The notes beneath the pieces were generated by a model. It saw only the letters and a list, made by a program, of their open reading frames with translations. It made no database searches and was not told where the DNA came from. Positions 43,050 through 51,536 of a stretch of DNA of 64,000 nucleotides are shown one piece after another (position 1 is the first letter of the stretch; every line of letters starts with the position of its first letter). Made by a program: the position numbers and the translations under genes. Source of the DNA: JAGDMJ01 sp963809695 (GTDB taxonomy: Bacteria > Bacteroidota > Ignavibacteria > UBA10030 > UBA6906); assembly GCA_963809695.1 (NCBI GenBank), contig CAWEKI010000009.1, positions 186,001 to 250,000 on the forward strand, written 5' to 3'.

Positions 43050-43421
43050 TTACGTCTCCCCCGTGCCGGTAAACATAGCCGCGTAGGGTCGGCCATCGAA
43101 GGCTGACTCGACGTGCACGATCTTCCCGTTCTTGAACTGGAGCCACTCGGCGACCAGAACGGTTCCCTCGGCAGGAGCCTTTGTCTCCAACTCGAAAAAG
43201 ATCGCGGCGTTGTCCCCTTCAGCGATGATCTTCTTTACATCCAGCCGCACCGTGACCTGGAGTAGCCCGGTAAGGGCCGAAATGTATTGCTCGGCGCTTC
43301 GATACGTCTCAAATAGACCAACGAACACCAGGTCGTTGTGAAGATACTGCCGGGCCTCTGCCATGTTGCGCCTCTGGACCGCTTCATAAAACTTCTTGAG
43401 AATCTCCCCCGTGTTTGTCAT
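43050..43421 (-). CDS. SnoaL/NTF2-like small protein
   Basis: The protein has 123 residues with the SnoaL-like pattern: ILKKFYEAVQRRNMAEARQYLHNDLVFVG, then a strand run ending AEWLQFKNGKIVHVESAFDGRPY. Single-domain NTF2-fold proteins bind small ligands or act as isomerases or lyases. No substrate is evident. It is the last gene of an ArsR-AHSA1-SnoaL operon (29 bp gap), so it is likely induced together with the AHSA1 protein. Confidence 0.85.
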   Translation of the reverse strand: MTNTGEILKKFYEAVQRRNMAEARQYLHNDLVFVGLFETYRSAEQYISALTGLLQVTVRLDVKKIIAEGDNAAIFFELETKAPAEGTVLVAEWLQFKNGKIVHVESAFDGRPYAAMFTGTGET

Positions 43422-43450
43422 GATCGAATCTCGCTTTATGTTTGATTATT

Positions 43451-43894
43451 TCACCACAACTTCGGGAGCGGCTTACCTGATTCAAGTAAGGACTTGAGGC
43501 TCGAGAGCACTTTCGGCCAACCTTCAGTGATACCTCGGAGCATTTCAGAACCAGGTTCAAGAAGATCGTGCGTCACCGTCAGGCGAACCACCCCATGCAT
43601 CGGTTTAAGATCGAACGTGACTCTGGAGTGTTTTTCCTCGCGACTTTCATCAGAGGGGTCTGCCCATGTTAACACAAGCCGACGCGGCGGCGAACTCTCG
43701 ATGACCTTTCCGACCAGCTTGAGGTCTCGCGCTTTGTTGGACTCACGGTGCTCCCACCTGGACCCGGGCTTCCAATCAGAGATGTTCTCATGTTGCCAGT
43801 ACTTCCTGGTCATCCTCGCATCGATGAGGGCCTTCCAGAGTTTCCGGGGCGTCGTTTTAATGTAGACGACATAGACAAATTGGGGCTTCTCCAT
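43451..43894 (-). CDS. SRPBCC/AHSA1-domain protein
   Basis: The protein has 147 residues from the ATG at 43894, 1 bp after the ArsR stop (translational coupling). It shows the START/Bet v1-like AHSA1 pattern: YVVYIKTTPRKLWKALIDARMTRKYW, LVGKVIESSPPRRLVLTW, VTFDLKPMHGVVRLTVTHDLLEPG and a final helix GWPKVLSSLKSLLESG. Such proteins form a hydrophobic pocket; pairing with an ArsR repressor is common in bacteria, the ligand usually being unknown. Longer upstream frames in the same phase overlap the repressor gene and are not credible. Confidence 0.92.
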   Translation of the reverse strand: MEKPQFVYVVYIKTTPRKLWKALIDARMTRKYWQHENISDWKPGSRWEHRESNKARDLKLVGKVIESSPPRRLVLTWADPSDESREEKHSRVTFDLKPMHGVVRLTVTHDLLEPGSEMLRGITEGWPKVLSSLKSLLESGKPLPKLW

Positions 43895-43895
43895 A

Positions 43896-44210
43896 CTAGC
43901 GTCCTTCCATAGTGTTTTTGAGATCGTCCAACGCCTGCAATTGCTGCCGTTCAAATTTTGCAATCCATCGGGTATAGATTTCGTGGATTGGGACGGGATT
44001 GAGATAGTGCAGCTTTTCGCGCCCGTGCCAGATCGTGGTGACGAGATTCGCTGCCTCCAGGGACCTGAGATGTTGAGTGACCGCTTGTCGTGACATGCCA
44101 AGGTCGATGCAGAGTTTTCCCAGCGGTTCGCCATTGCGGGCCCGCAAGGTATCCAGGAGTCGTCTCCGTGTTGGATTGGCGAGCGCTCTAAATACAGAGT
44201 CCATATTCAT
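43896..44210 (-). CDS. ArsR-family repressor
   Basis: The protein has 104 residues: winged-helix domain VFRALANPTRRRLLDTLRARNG, GKLCIDLGMSRQAVTQHLRSLEAANLVTT (recognition helix), wing WHGREKLHYLNPVPIHEIYTRW. No metal-binding Cys/His cluster is seen, so it is of the group partnered with AHSA1 proteins and probably senses a small organic molecule or protein partner. The ATG at 44210 or 44204 lies only 7-13 nt past the -10 box, suggesting a leaderless or nearly leaderless mRNA. It probably represses its own operon through the inverted repeat at 44233-44249. Confidence 0.93.
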   Translation of the reverse strand: MNMDSVFRALANPTRRRLLDTLRARNGEPLGKLCIDLGMSRQAVTQHLRSLEAANLVTTIWHGREKLHYLNPVPIHEIYTRWIAKFERQQLQALDDLKNTMEGR

Positions 44211-44216
44211 TGTACA

Positions 44217-44246
44217 AATATATGCAATAAAACACTTGCATGTCAA
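44217..44246 (-). promoter_or_regulatory. Promoter of the ArsR operon
   Basis: On the minus strand TTGACA (44246-44241), 18-nt spacer and TATATT (44222-44217). The start codon follows within 7-13 nt. Confidence 0.75.
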
Positions 44247-44249
44247 GTG
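44233..44249. promoter_or_regulatory. Probable ArsR operator
   Basis: CACTTG and CAAGTG form an inverted repeat with a 5-nt spacer overlapping the -35 box. Position and symmetry fit a dimeric winged-helix repressor site. Confidence 0.55.
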
Positions 44250-44334
44250 GCCTCCGTCCTCATGAAAATAACCACTGAATATGGGGTCTTGGAGGCGATA
44301 GAAATGAGCTCAGATATCTGATATTTCCCTTGGT

Positions 44335-44363
44335 TTGACTCTGTCCCCCCTCTATCCTATCTT
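44335..44363 (+). promoter_or_regulatory. TTGACT-17-TATCTT promoter of the kinase operon
   Basis: TTGACT (44335-44340) and TATCTT (44358-44363) flank a pyrimidine-rich 17-nt spacer. A short GATATC palindrome (44311-44325), the remains of a cassette, lies 10 nt upstream. A 58-nt leader with CCGCCGTACC leads to the GTG at 44422. Confidence 0.82.
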
Positions 44364-44421
44364 ACCGCCGTACCGCCGATTCCACGTGCCGCTGGGATAA
44401 TTCACCTCGCTGGAGATTCCC

Positions 44422-47019
44422 GTGCTCGGCCGATCCATCTCCCATTACAGAATCCTCGAAAAACTTGGCGAAGGTGGGATGGGGGTCGTATACAAAGCCC
44501 AGGACACCAAGCTCAATCGCACCGTAGCACTCAAGTTCCTTCCCTCCACCATTCTTGCGGGCGACGAAGAGAAGAAGCGTTTCTCCCGTGAAGCTCAGGC
44601 AGCCGCTGCTCTCAATCACCCTAACATCGCCACCGTTTTCGCCATTGACGACGTCGACGAACAGACCTTCATCTCACTCGAATTGGTCGAAGGTCAATCG
44701 CTCGATAAGAAAATCGCTTCCGGACCGTTGAAACTCGCCGAGACAATAGACATCGCCCTGCAAATTTGCGAGGGGCTCCAGGCAGCGCACGAAAAAGGGA
44801 TCGTCCACCGTGATATCAAGAGCGCCAACATCATGGTCACGGAAAATGGAAGGGTGAAGATCCTGGATTTCGGCCTGGCAAAACTCAAGGGCGTCTCACG
44901 AGTCACGAAAGAAGGAGCGACAATCGGGACCATGGGTTACATGTCCCCGGAGCAACTACGGGGTGACGCGGTGGACCAGAGATCCGATATCTGGTCGACA
45001 GGTGTGCTCCTGTACGAAATGGTCTCCGGATGTCCACCATTTCATGGTGACTACGAACAGGCGGTCACCTACCAGATATTGAACGAACAGCCCGAGCCGC
45101 TTACTGCAGTTCGAACGGGCGTCCCAATGGAACTGGAACGGATCGTGCACAAGATGTTGGCAAAGAATCCGGGTGAGAGATATCAATCGGTCAAAGAAAT
45201 CCTTGTCGACCTGAGGGCAGCGAGCCTCACACTCTCGAAGGGATCATCCTCCATGCGCCGATCACAGGTTACCGGAGGACCCCGATCGAAACAGCGACGG
45301 CTGGTATTATTCGTTGCGGTCGCTTGCCTGGGAGCTATCCTCGGCGGAGGCAGCATCTGGTTGGCGATGCACAAATCCCTCGCACCTTCCGGGTCGCACC
45401 AGATGAGGATCCTGACTGTGGCCACAGGCAGCAGGATCGAGGAAGCCATCATTTCGCCAGATGGCTCACAGGTTGCCTACACGAAGAAGCGACTCCTGTA
45501 CGTCCGCAACCTGTCCCATGTCGCTGAAAGGGCGATCGAGGGAACCGCTGGCGCAAAGGCTCCGTTCTGGTCCCCCGGGGGCGACGCGATCGGGTATGCC
45601 ACAGAAACATTTCTCTGGCGGGTCCCGGCCGCCGGGGGAGAACCTGTCGCCCTCTGTAAAATATCGAGAAACTATGTCGGGGCATTCTGGAATCCTTCCG
45701 GCCGTATCATCTTCGCAATGGCAGGAACAGGGATCTTCAGTATTCCTGAGCAAGGGGGCGATCCCAGAGTGGTACTCTCCCCTGATTCCTCACAAGGTGA
45801 TTTTGACTTTCATTCTCCCTATGCGGCACCCGACGGTGAGAGTATCCTGGCAGTACTTCATGGGAGAGACAACTGGGTGAGCAAGGTGTTGGTCTTGCGA
45901 GGGCAAACACGCCGGACGATACTCGAGATACCAAACTCGTACCTGTCAAGACCAACCTATTCGTCCACAGGGCATCTACTTTTCTCTGAAGACTCCCCCC
46001 GGTATGGCATTTGGGCGATCGAGTTTTCACCGACAGCAGAAGGATCACTCAGCGAGCCGTTCATGGTGAAAGACGGGGCCCATTCGCCCAGCGTGTCACT
46101 CGACGGCACACTCGTATGCGTGGCGGGGCCCCGGTCTGTCCAGCAAATGGGGTGGGTATCCCGCAGCGGCCACATCGAGCACTTCATCGGAGAACCACTG
46201 GATCAACTTCGGCAGCCCATGATTTCGCCGGATGGCAAAAAGGTTGCTGCTGCAGCATATCTCAATGGAGTAATGGATATCTGGATCTACGATCTGCAGC
46301 AGGGGACCCAAACCCGCCTTTCGACTGAGGGAAGCCTGGACATGGAGCCAGTCTGGTCCCCTGGAAGCGACACACTTGCATTCCAGACGGGAAAATGGGG
46401 AGGGACTGCAAGTATTGTGCGCACACGCGCCGAAGCTGGTGGGGTCATCGATTCCTTGCTGATGGGACTCCAAAACCTCGTCTCCTGGTCGCGAGATGGC
46501 AAATTCATAGTGATGGTGAAGGATCAACAAGTAGCTTACATTAACTTGAGGGAGAGCAAGCCCAAGCCGAGGTATGTCGACGTTTCCGCGAAGGTGTCCG
46601 GGGCGAGTCTCTCCCCCAACGGCAGATACGTAGCCTTCGTGTCAGAAGAGACCGGTAGACGGGAAGTGTATATCGCTCCTTTCCCCGGAGGCGGACGCAA
46701 ATGGAGGGCATCCGTACGGGGAGGCGTGCAGCCCAAGTGGGCCAAAGGTGGAAAGGAACTTTTTTTCCTGGTACAGGATAAGCTGGCATCGGTCAGTTTC
46801 GATGATCGCCCCACAGTGAGAATCGGGACTCCGCAGATTCTCTTTTCACCTGACAGTATTCGCGGCTACCTATCATTATTCGACTGGCGATGGTACGACC
46901 CAGCCCCCGATGGAGAACATTTCGTTGTTGTAACAGAGACCGAGAGCAGCAACGAGGAGTCGAGCGTTCTTCTTCTGGAGAATTGGCAGGCAGCCATCGG
47001 CGGCGGGAAAAAGCCTTAG
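44422..47019 (+). CDS. Ser/Thr protein kinase with periplasmic propeller
   Basis: The protein has 865 residues; the GTG start follows GGAGATTCCC. It has a Hanks-type kinase domain (about 1-270): GEGGMGVVYKA, Lys38 (VALKF), catalytic loop IVHRDIKSAN (Asp131), DFGLA (near 149), MSPEQL. A single membrane helix lies at about 292-314 (LVLFVAVACLGAILGGG). The rest (about 325-860) is a WD40-like/PD40 propeller like that of TolB (repeats of ISPDGSQVAYTKK, MISPDGKKVAAAAY, LSPNGRYVAFVSEE). The kinase faces the cytoplasm and the propeller probably the periplasm, where it would sense ligand or bind partners. It heads the signalling-secretion cluster ending at 55052. Confidence 0.95.
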   Translation: MLGRSISHYRILEKLGEGGMGVVYKAQDTKLNRTVALKFLPSTILAGDEEKKRFSREAQAAAALNHPNIATVFAIDDVDEQTFISLELVEGQSLDKKIASGPLKLAETIDIALQICEGLQAAHEKGIVHRDIKSANIMVTENGRVKILDFGLAKLKGVSRVTKEGATIGTMGYMSPEQLRGDAVDQRSDIWSTGVLLYEMVSGCPPFHGDYEQAVTYQILNEQPEPLTAVRTGVPMELERIVHKMLAKNPGERYQSVKEILVDLRAASLTLSKGSSSMRRSQVTGGPRSKQRRLVLFVAVACLGAILGGGSIWLAMHKSLAPSGSHQMRILTVATGSRIEEAIISPDGSQVAYTKKRLLYVRNLSHVAERAIEGTAGAKAPFWSPGGDAIGYATETFLWRVPAAGGEPVALCKISRNYVGAFWNPSGRIIFAMAGTGIFSIPEQGGDPRVVLSPDSSQGDFDFHSPYAAPDGESILAVLHGRDNWVSKVLVLRGQTRRTILEIPNSYLSRPTYSSTGHLLFSEDSPRYGIWAIEFSPTAEGSLSEPFMVKDGAHSPSVSLDGTLVCVAGPRSVQQMGWVSRSGHIEHFIGEPLDQLRQPMISPDGKKVAAAAYLNGVMDIWIYDLQQGTQTRLSTEGSLDMEPVWSPGSDTLAFQTGKWGGTASIVRTRAEAGGVIDSLLMGLQNLVSWSRDGKFIVMVKDQQVAYINLRESKPKPRYVDVSAKVSGASLSPNGRYVAFVSEETGRREVYIAPFPGGGRKWRASVRGGVQPKWAKGGKELFFLVQDKLASVSFDDRPTVRIGTPQILFSPDSIRGYLSLFDWRWYDPAPDGEHFVVVTETESSNEESSVLLLENWQAAIGGGKKP

Positions 47020-47109
47020 AGGCGGTTCGGCACAGAGTCCTGCTCTTCATGGAAATGACCCGTGAGGCGGAGACGTTCGATATCAGAGATCAGAGCTGTT
47101 ATCTGTTGA

Positions 47110-47138
47110 TTGATATTCTTCCTCTGCTCCCCTACTTA
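47110..47138 (+). promoter_or_regulatory. TTGATA-17-TACTTA promoter of histidine kinase gene
   Basis: TTGATA (47110-47115), a pyrimidine-rich 17-nt spacer and TACTTA (47133-47138), 58 nt before the GTG at 47197. GATATC/GATCAGAG palindromic remains lie just upstream. Confidence 0.65.
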
Positions 47139-47196
47139 CCGTCCAACGGCTATAGTGGGCGTGCCGCAAGGATCTTACATGCCCAGGGAGATTCCG

Positions 47197-50100
47197 GTGA
47201 TCGACAAGATTGCAAACCACGATCAAATCCCATCGAGTTTCCAGGGCACTGCTCGCAGGTTCTGCTGGCTCCTCGTCTCGCTAGCCTTTCTCATGGTGTT
47301 CCACCAGCTCCTTTCGGCCCAGGACAAGCTCCTCCCCGTTTTTCACTTCAACCGCCTCACGACCGGCGACGGCCTTCCGACAAACGAGATTCGATCCAAC
47401 ATCGTGACCGATCGTCAGGGGTTTGTCTGGATAGGCACGGTGAATGGACTTGCGCGGTACGACGGATACACATGCAAGGTCTATCGAAACATACGGGATG
47501 ATCCCCACTCGATCTCCTCCAACGGCATCATGTCACTCCTCGTCGACTCGCGAGGTCTCCTCTGGGTTGGTACCTTTGACACTGGCCTCAGCCTCTATGA
47601 TGCCGCGAATGACCGTTTTGTGAATTTTCTGCCGCGAGCCAAAGATGGCACCCTGATGGGACTAAAGGCAATCCTCATGCTCTATGAAGACAGGGCTGGG
47701 AATGTCTGGGCCTCGTCCTATGAAAATAGAGTCGTTCTTGCGGACATGTCGGGTCTTGTCCGCGAGACCAATGTGGATAGCATAGCTGCCTACGTGGGCT
47801 TTCAGCTGTTCCAACTGGAGGGATCGAAGGAGGCTGTATACATAGGCGAGTGGGATGAACAGTCCCTCCTTTTCGGGACGGCCCGGGGCCTTACCATTTA
47901 CAACCGCGCAACCAAGCTGTTGGCGCACTTGACTCTCCCCGGGGCCTCGAGCACAATTTTGGATACGGTTACGATAACCGCATTCTGGTGGGAGTCGACT
48001 GAACGACTCTGGATCGCAACGCGGTCCAATGGATTGTACCTGTTCGATCGCACCAGAGAGTCGCTCACTGCATACCCGAAGCCACCGGCAGGAGGAAAAA
48101 GGCCACCGGACAATAGAATTACGGATATCCTGATCGACAATGGCGGCCGGTTGTGGATCAGCACGCCGACCACCCTTGATCTCTTCGACCCTTCGGTGGG
48201 CGCGTACAAGGAGTATTTGATGGGTTGGTCCGGTCCTCCGAGAAATCCTTACCTGCTGTCTGTTGACAGGTTGGGGAGACTGTGGCTGTCCACGATGGAT
48301 GACGGCCTCTATTTCTTGACACCTCAATCCTTGCGATTCCCTCACTTTGCGCTCAAAGGCAAAGATGGAAAACCAAGGTCGATGGAGACGATCGATGAGA
48401 CGGGTGACGGCACCTATTGGATAGCGACCGAAGGAAAGGTTGTGCGCGTTCGGTTAGCTGATCTGAAGGTGCTTCAGACAGTCGACCTGTTCAAAGGGAA
48501 AAAGCCCACGTATTGGCGCGCGGGAGTCATGGATTCGTACCGCGATCCCAAAGGAACCCTATGGTACGGGTCATGGGGCCTGGGACTCTTCAGGTTCGAA
48601 CCGGGTACAGGGGCTGTGACGAACTACCGTTTCTCGACTCAAGTCGCCGATGTGACAAACAAGGACGACGTCTGCTTTAGCATCACCGGAGGGGCGGGTG
48701 ACTCCCTCTGGATCGGTGCATACAGGGACGGGCTCCTCCAGTTCGATACCCAAACCAAGCGGTTTTCACGGCGACTAACCGTGGCTGGTAACTCCCTTGT
48801 CAATGTCTATCGAGTGATGAAAGACAACGCTGGCAAGATATGGATCTCGGATGAACAACAAGGGGTGGTGGTTCTGGATCCAGCGACTAATGCCGCTGGC
48901 CATTTCACACACGACCAGAAAAATCCAACATCCCTCAGCGACGATCGGGGACGACACACATACCAGGACCCGGGCGGGAACATCTGGGTTGGGACGAAAG
49001 CTCTCAACCTCTGGAACCCTGAGAGCAGGTCGTTCACTCGCTTCACGAATGAGGCCTTCAGCAATGCCGCCTATGTCTTGCCAATGGGAACAGACCTCCA
49101 GGCGAGGCTCTGGGTCTACTACTATCCTGGAGCAGTGGGCATCCTTGACCGCACAACCGGCAAGTTTTCCAACGTTGCTCCATCTGACGGCCTTTGTGCC
49201 AATATTTATGAGATGTCACGCCTTCAGAATGGGGAGGTGGTCCTTCTTGGATGGGGTGGGATGAATATCATCTCACCAGAAAGCTCCTTGGCGCCGCAAC
49301 CGATTCCCCCGCTGGTCCTGACACGAATGTCGATTAATGACTCAACGAACGTGCCGGCACATCGCCTCTCTGGCTCCACTCTGGATTTGCCGCATGATCA
49401 GAGCACACTAGAATTCGAATTTGCCGCGATCGATCCCAACACCGGACAGTTGATCACGTACCAGTACCGGCTGGAGGGGCTGGAAGATTCCTGGGTCCAT
49501 CCGGTCGGGCGGCGGTTCGTGCGGTATCCGGGGCTGGCTCCAGGTGATTACCGGTTCAGAGTGAAAGCGGTGAACACTTACGGTTGGTGGCCGGATCAGG
49601 AAATTGCACTTGCAATCTCCATAGCGCCGCCATGGTGGCAGAATTCATGGTTTCGCGTCTTTGCTCTCCTCGGGGTTATCGGGGCCGCCTTCGTCTACTA
49701 TCGTCGTGAGGTCAATCGCTTGCGGCGGGACAAACGGATGCAGCAGGAATTCTCCCGGCAACAGATCACGTTTCAGGAAGCGGAGCGGAAGCGCATCGCG
49801 GCAGAACTTCACGACGGACTCGGACAGGACCTTCTAATTGCCGCGAACGAAATCGAGGGGGCCCTGAAGGAAAGAGGGCGATCGCCGAAGCGGATGAAAG
49901 AAATTGCTGCGCTCATCCATGGATCTGTCAATTCCGCAAGGGAGATCGCCTCGAACCTCCATCCCCATCAGTTAGACCGCCTGGGGCTGAGTGTGGCAGT
50001 CGGCGCGCTCGCGCGAATGCTGTCGAAATCCTCATGTCTTACTGTAGACCATTCCTGTTCTTACGTGGACGGGGTTCTGCCAAAGGAGGCGGAACTCCAT

Positions 50101-50400
50101 TTGTATCGCATCATCCAGGAGGCACTCACCAATGCGGTCCGGCACGCATCAGCGAAACACGTTCGTGTCGAAGTGAAGAAGTCGGACGGCGACATTACCG
50201 CTGTCATCAGCGACGACGGAATAGGTTTCAACCCGGCAGAGTTCGCCAAAAGGGAAGCGTCGGGCACCCAAGGAGACATCGCCCGCGGCTTCGGCCTCGC
50301 AAGCATGGCCGAGCGGGCAAAGATCATTGGGGGAACGCTGAAGATCTCCGCCTTTCCCGGGTCGGGAACCACCATAACCGTTATCATTCCCCATGGATAG
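47197..50400 (+). CDS. Propeller-type sensor histidine kinase (NarX-like output)
   Basis: The protein has 1067 residues. The GTG at 47197 is preferred because GGGAGATTCCG and a 58-nt leader align with the paralogues; the ATG at 47179 is the alternative. Domains: signal/membrane helix, Reg_prop propellers (about 45-690), Y_Y_Y (about 740-805), membrane helix (about 815-833), HisKA_3 dimerisation domain with His872 (AAELHDGLGQDL), HATPase (HASAKHVRVEV, DDGIGF, GFGLASMAER). It differs from HTCS A/B by lacking receiver and AraC domains. Output passes to the NarL-type regulator whose gene overlaps its 3' end by 8 bp. It senses a periplasmic ligand. Confidence 0.95.
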   Translation: MIDKIANHDQIPSSFQGTARRFCWLLVSLAFLMVFHQLLSAQDKLLPVFHFNRLTTGDGLPTNEIRSNIVTDRQGFVWIGTVNGLARYDGYTCKVYRNIRDDPHSISSNGIMSLLVDSRGLLWVGTFDTGLSLYDAANDRFVNFLPRAKDGTLMGLKAILMLYEDRAGNVWASSYENRVVLADMSGLVRETNVDSIAAYVGFQLFQLEGSKEAVYIGEWDEQSLLFGTARGLTIYNRATKLLAHLTLPGASSTILDTVTITAFWWESTERLWIATRSNGLYLFDRTRESLTAYPKPPAGGKRPPDNRITDILIDNGGRLWISTPTTLDLFDPSVGAYKEYLMGWSGPPRNPYLLSVDRLGRLWLSTMDDGLYFLTPQSLRFPHFALKGKDGKPRSMETIDETGDGTYWIATEGKVVRVRLADLKVLQTVDLFKGKKPTYWRAGVMDSYRDPKGTLWYGSWGLGLFRFEPGTGAVTNYRFSTQVADVTNKDDVCFSITGGAGDSLWIGAYRDGLLQFDTQTKRFSRRLTVAGNSLVNVYRVMKDNAGKIWISDEQQGVVVLDPATNAAGHFTHDQKNPTSLSDDRGRHTYQDPGGNIWVGTKALNLWNPESRSFTRFTNEAFSNAAYVLPMGTDLQARLWVYYYPGAVGILDRTTGKFSNVAPSDGLCANIYEMSRLQNGEVVLLGWGGMNIISPESSLAPQPIPPLVLTRMSINDSTNVPAHRLSGSTLDLPHDQSTLEFEFAAIDPNTGQLITYQYRLEGLEDSWVHPVGRRFVRYPGLAPGDYRFRVKAVNTYGWWPDQEIALAISIAPPWWQNSWFRVFALLGVIGAAFVYYRREVNRLRRDKRMQQEFSRQQITFQEAERKRIAAELHDGLGQDLLIAANEIEGALKERGRSPKRMKEIAALIHGSVNSAREIASNLHPHQLDRLGLSVAVGALARMLSKSSCLTVDHSCSYVDGVLPKEAELHLYRIIQEALTNAVRHASAKHVRVEVKKSDGDITAVISDDGIGFNPAEFAKREASGTQGDIARGFGLASMAERAKIIGGTLKISAFPGSGTTITVIIPHG

Positions 50401-51067
50401 GAGCGCATCCTTGAATTCGCCGTTGCGGGTACTGATCGCGGACGACCATCCCATCGTTCGGGAGGGGCTCATGCGGATCATCGCCCTCGAGAAGGCATTC
50501 ACGATTATTGCACAGGCCGGAGACGGGGCAGAGGCGCTGCGAGTCATCACTGAGCTGCATCCGGACATCGCCGTTCTGGATATCTCGATGCCCGTCATGG
50601 ATGGCCTTGAAGTGGCCCGACGCGTGCAGCAGCAGGGACTGCTCACGGAGCTCGTCCTGCTGACGATGTACAAGGACCCGGAATACCTTGAGGCTGCGAT
50701 GGACCTGGGAGTCTGCGGGTATCTCGTGAAAGAGAGCGTCAGTGCAGATTTTCTTTCCTGCCTCAAGACAGTCGCTGCAGGCCAACACTACATCAGCCCG
50801 ATCATCGCACATTTGCTTGTGGAGTGGAAAAAAAAGAGCTCTTCTTCCGCGAAAGCCCTCCCACTCCGCGAGCGTGTGACACCAGCCGAGCTCTCCATCC
50901 TCCGGCTCCTGTCTGAGAACAGGAGTAACAAGGAGATCGCTGAGACACTCTTCATCGGCGTCCGCACCGTCGAAAACCACCGGGCCCGCATATGCCGGAA
51001 GCTCGGAATCCAGGGACACAACAAGTTGCTCCAATTCGCACTGGAAAACCGTGGAAAGCTACTTTGA
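50393..51067 (+). CDS. NarL/FixJ-type response regulator
   Basis: The protein has 224 residues: receiver domain (about 10-130) with ADDH (acidic pair at 17-18), phospho-acceptor Asp63 (AVLDISMP) and YLVKES (conserved Lys), then a LuxR-type HTH (about 158-215: LSILRLLSENRSNKEIAETLFIGVRTVENHRARIC). Its ATG lies inside the end of the histidine kinase gene, so the two are co-translated and surely cognate. Likely targets include the T9SS cargo gene downstream in the same operon. Confidence 0.96.
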   Translation: MDRSASLNSPLRVLIADDHPIVREGLMRIIALEKAFTIIAQAGDGAEALRVITELHPDIAVLDISMPVMDGLEVARRVQQQGLLTELVLLTMYKDPEYLEAAMDLGVCGYLVKESVSADFLSCLKTVAAGQHYISPIIAHLLVEWKKKSSSSAKALPLRERVTPAELSILRLLSENRSNKEIAETLFIGVRTVENHRARICRKLGIQGHNKLLQFALENRGKLL

Positions 51068-51164
51068 GTAGTCCCCGCAACCCTCTTTGAGTAGTTACCA
51101 GTCTATCTTTCCCTCTCCTCCCATCGTACCTTTGGCATCGTAGTCTTGTCCTCAACGGTGCTCC

Positions 51165-51536
51165 GTGACTTTTCTAATTGCAGATGACAACCAGCGCTTT
51201 CGCCAATCGGTGGCGCGATACATCCGGAGCAACATTCCCGACCACCACAGCTTTTACGAGGCCTGCGACGGTGATGAGGCGGCATCACTCTACGGGCGGA
51301 TCCATCCAGACTGGGTCCTGATGGATATTGCGATGGAACCGGTCGACGGTCTCGCTGGTTCGCGCGCAATTCTTAGCGCTCACCCCGAAGCAAAGATCAT
51401 CATACTGACAAACTACGACGACCCCGATTACCGCCAGGTGGCCAAGGATTCGGGGACCTCGGCATTCATCTTGAAAGAGCATCTCAGCGAACTCATCACC
51501 ATCCTCTCACCACAATCCACGCGAGGTTCAACATGA
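51165..51536 (+). CDS. Stand-alone receiver-domain protein
   Basis: The protein has 123 residues from a GTG start: a receiver domain only, with ADDN (acidic pair 7-8), Asp54 (VLMDIAMEP), Thr in IILTNYDD and the conserved Lys in FILKEHL. No output domain follows, so it would work as a phosphate sink, a connector (CheY/Spo0F-like) or a competitor of the NarL-type regulator. Its stop overlaps the start of the cargo gene (ATGA), tying its expression to the secreted protein. A truncated NarL-type regulator is an alternative origin. Confidence 0.92.
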   Translation: MTFLIADDNQRFRQSVARYIRSNIPDHHSFYEACDGDEAASLYGRIHPDWVLMDIAMEPVDGLAGSRAILSAHPEAKIIILTNYDDPDYRQVAKDSGTSAFILKEHLSELITILSPQSTRGST

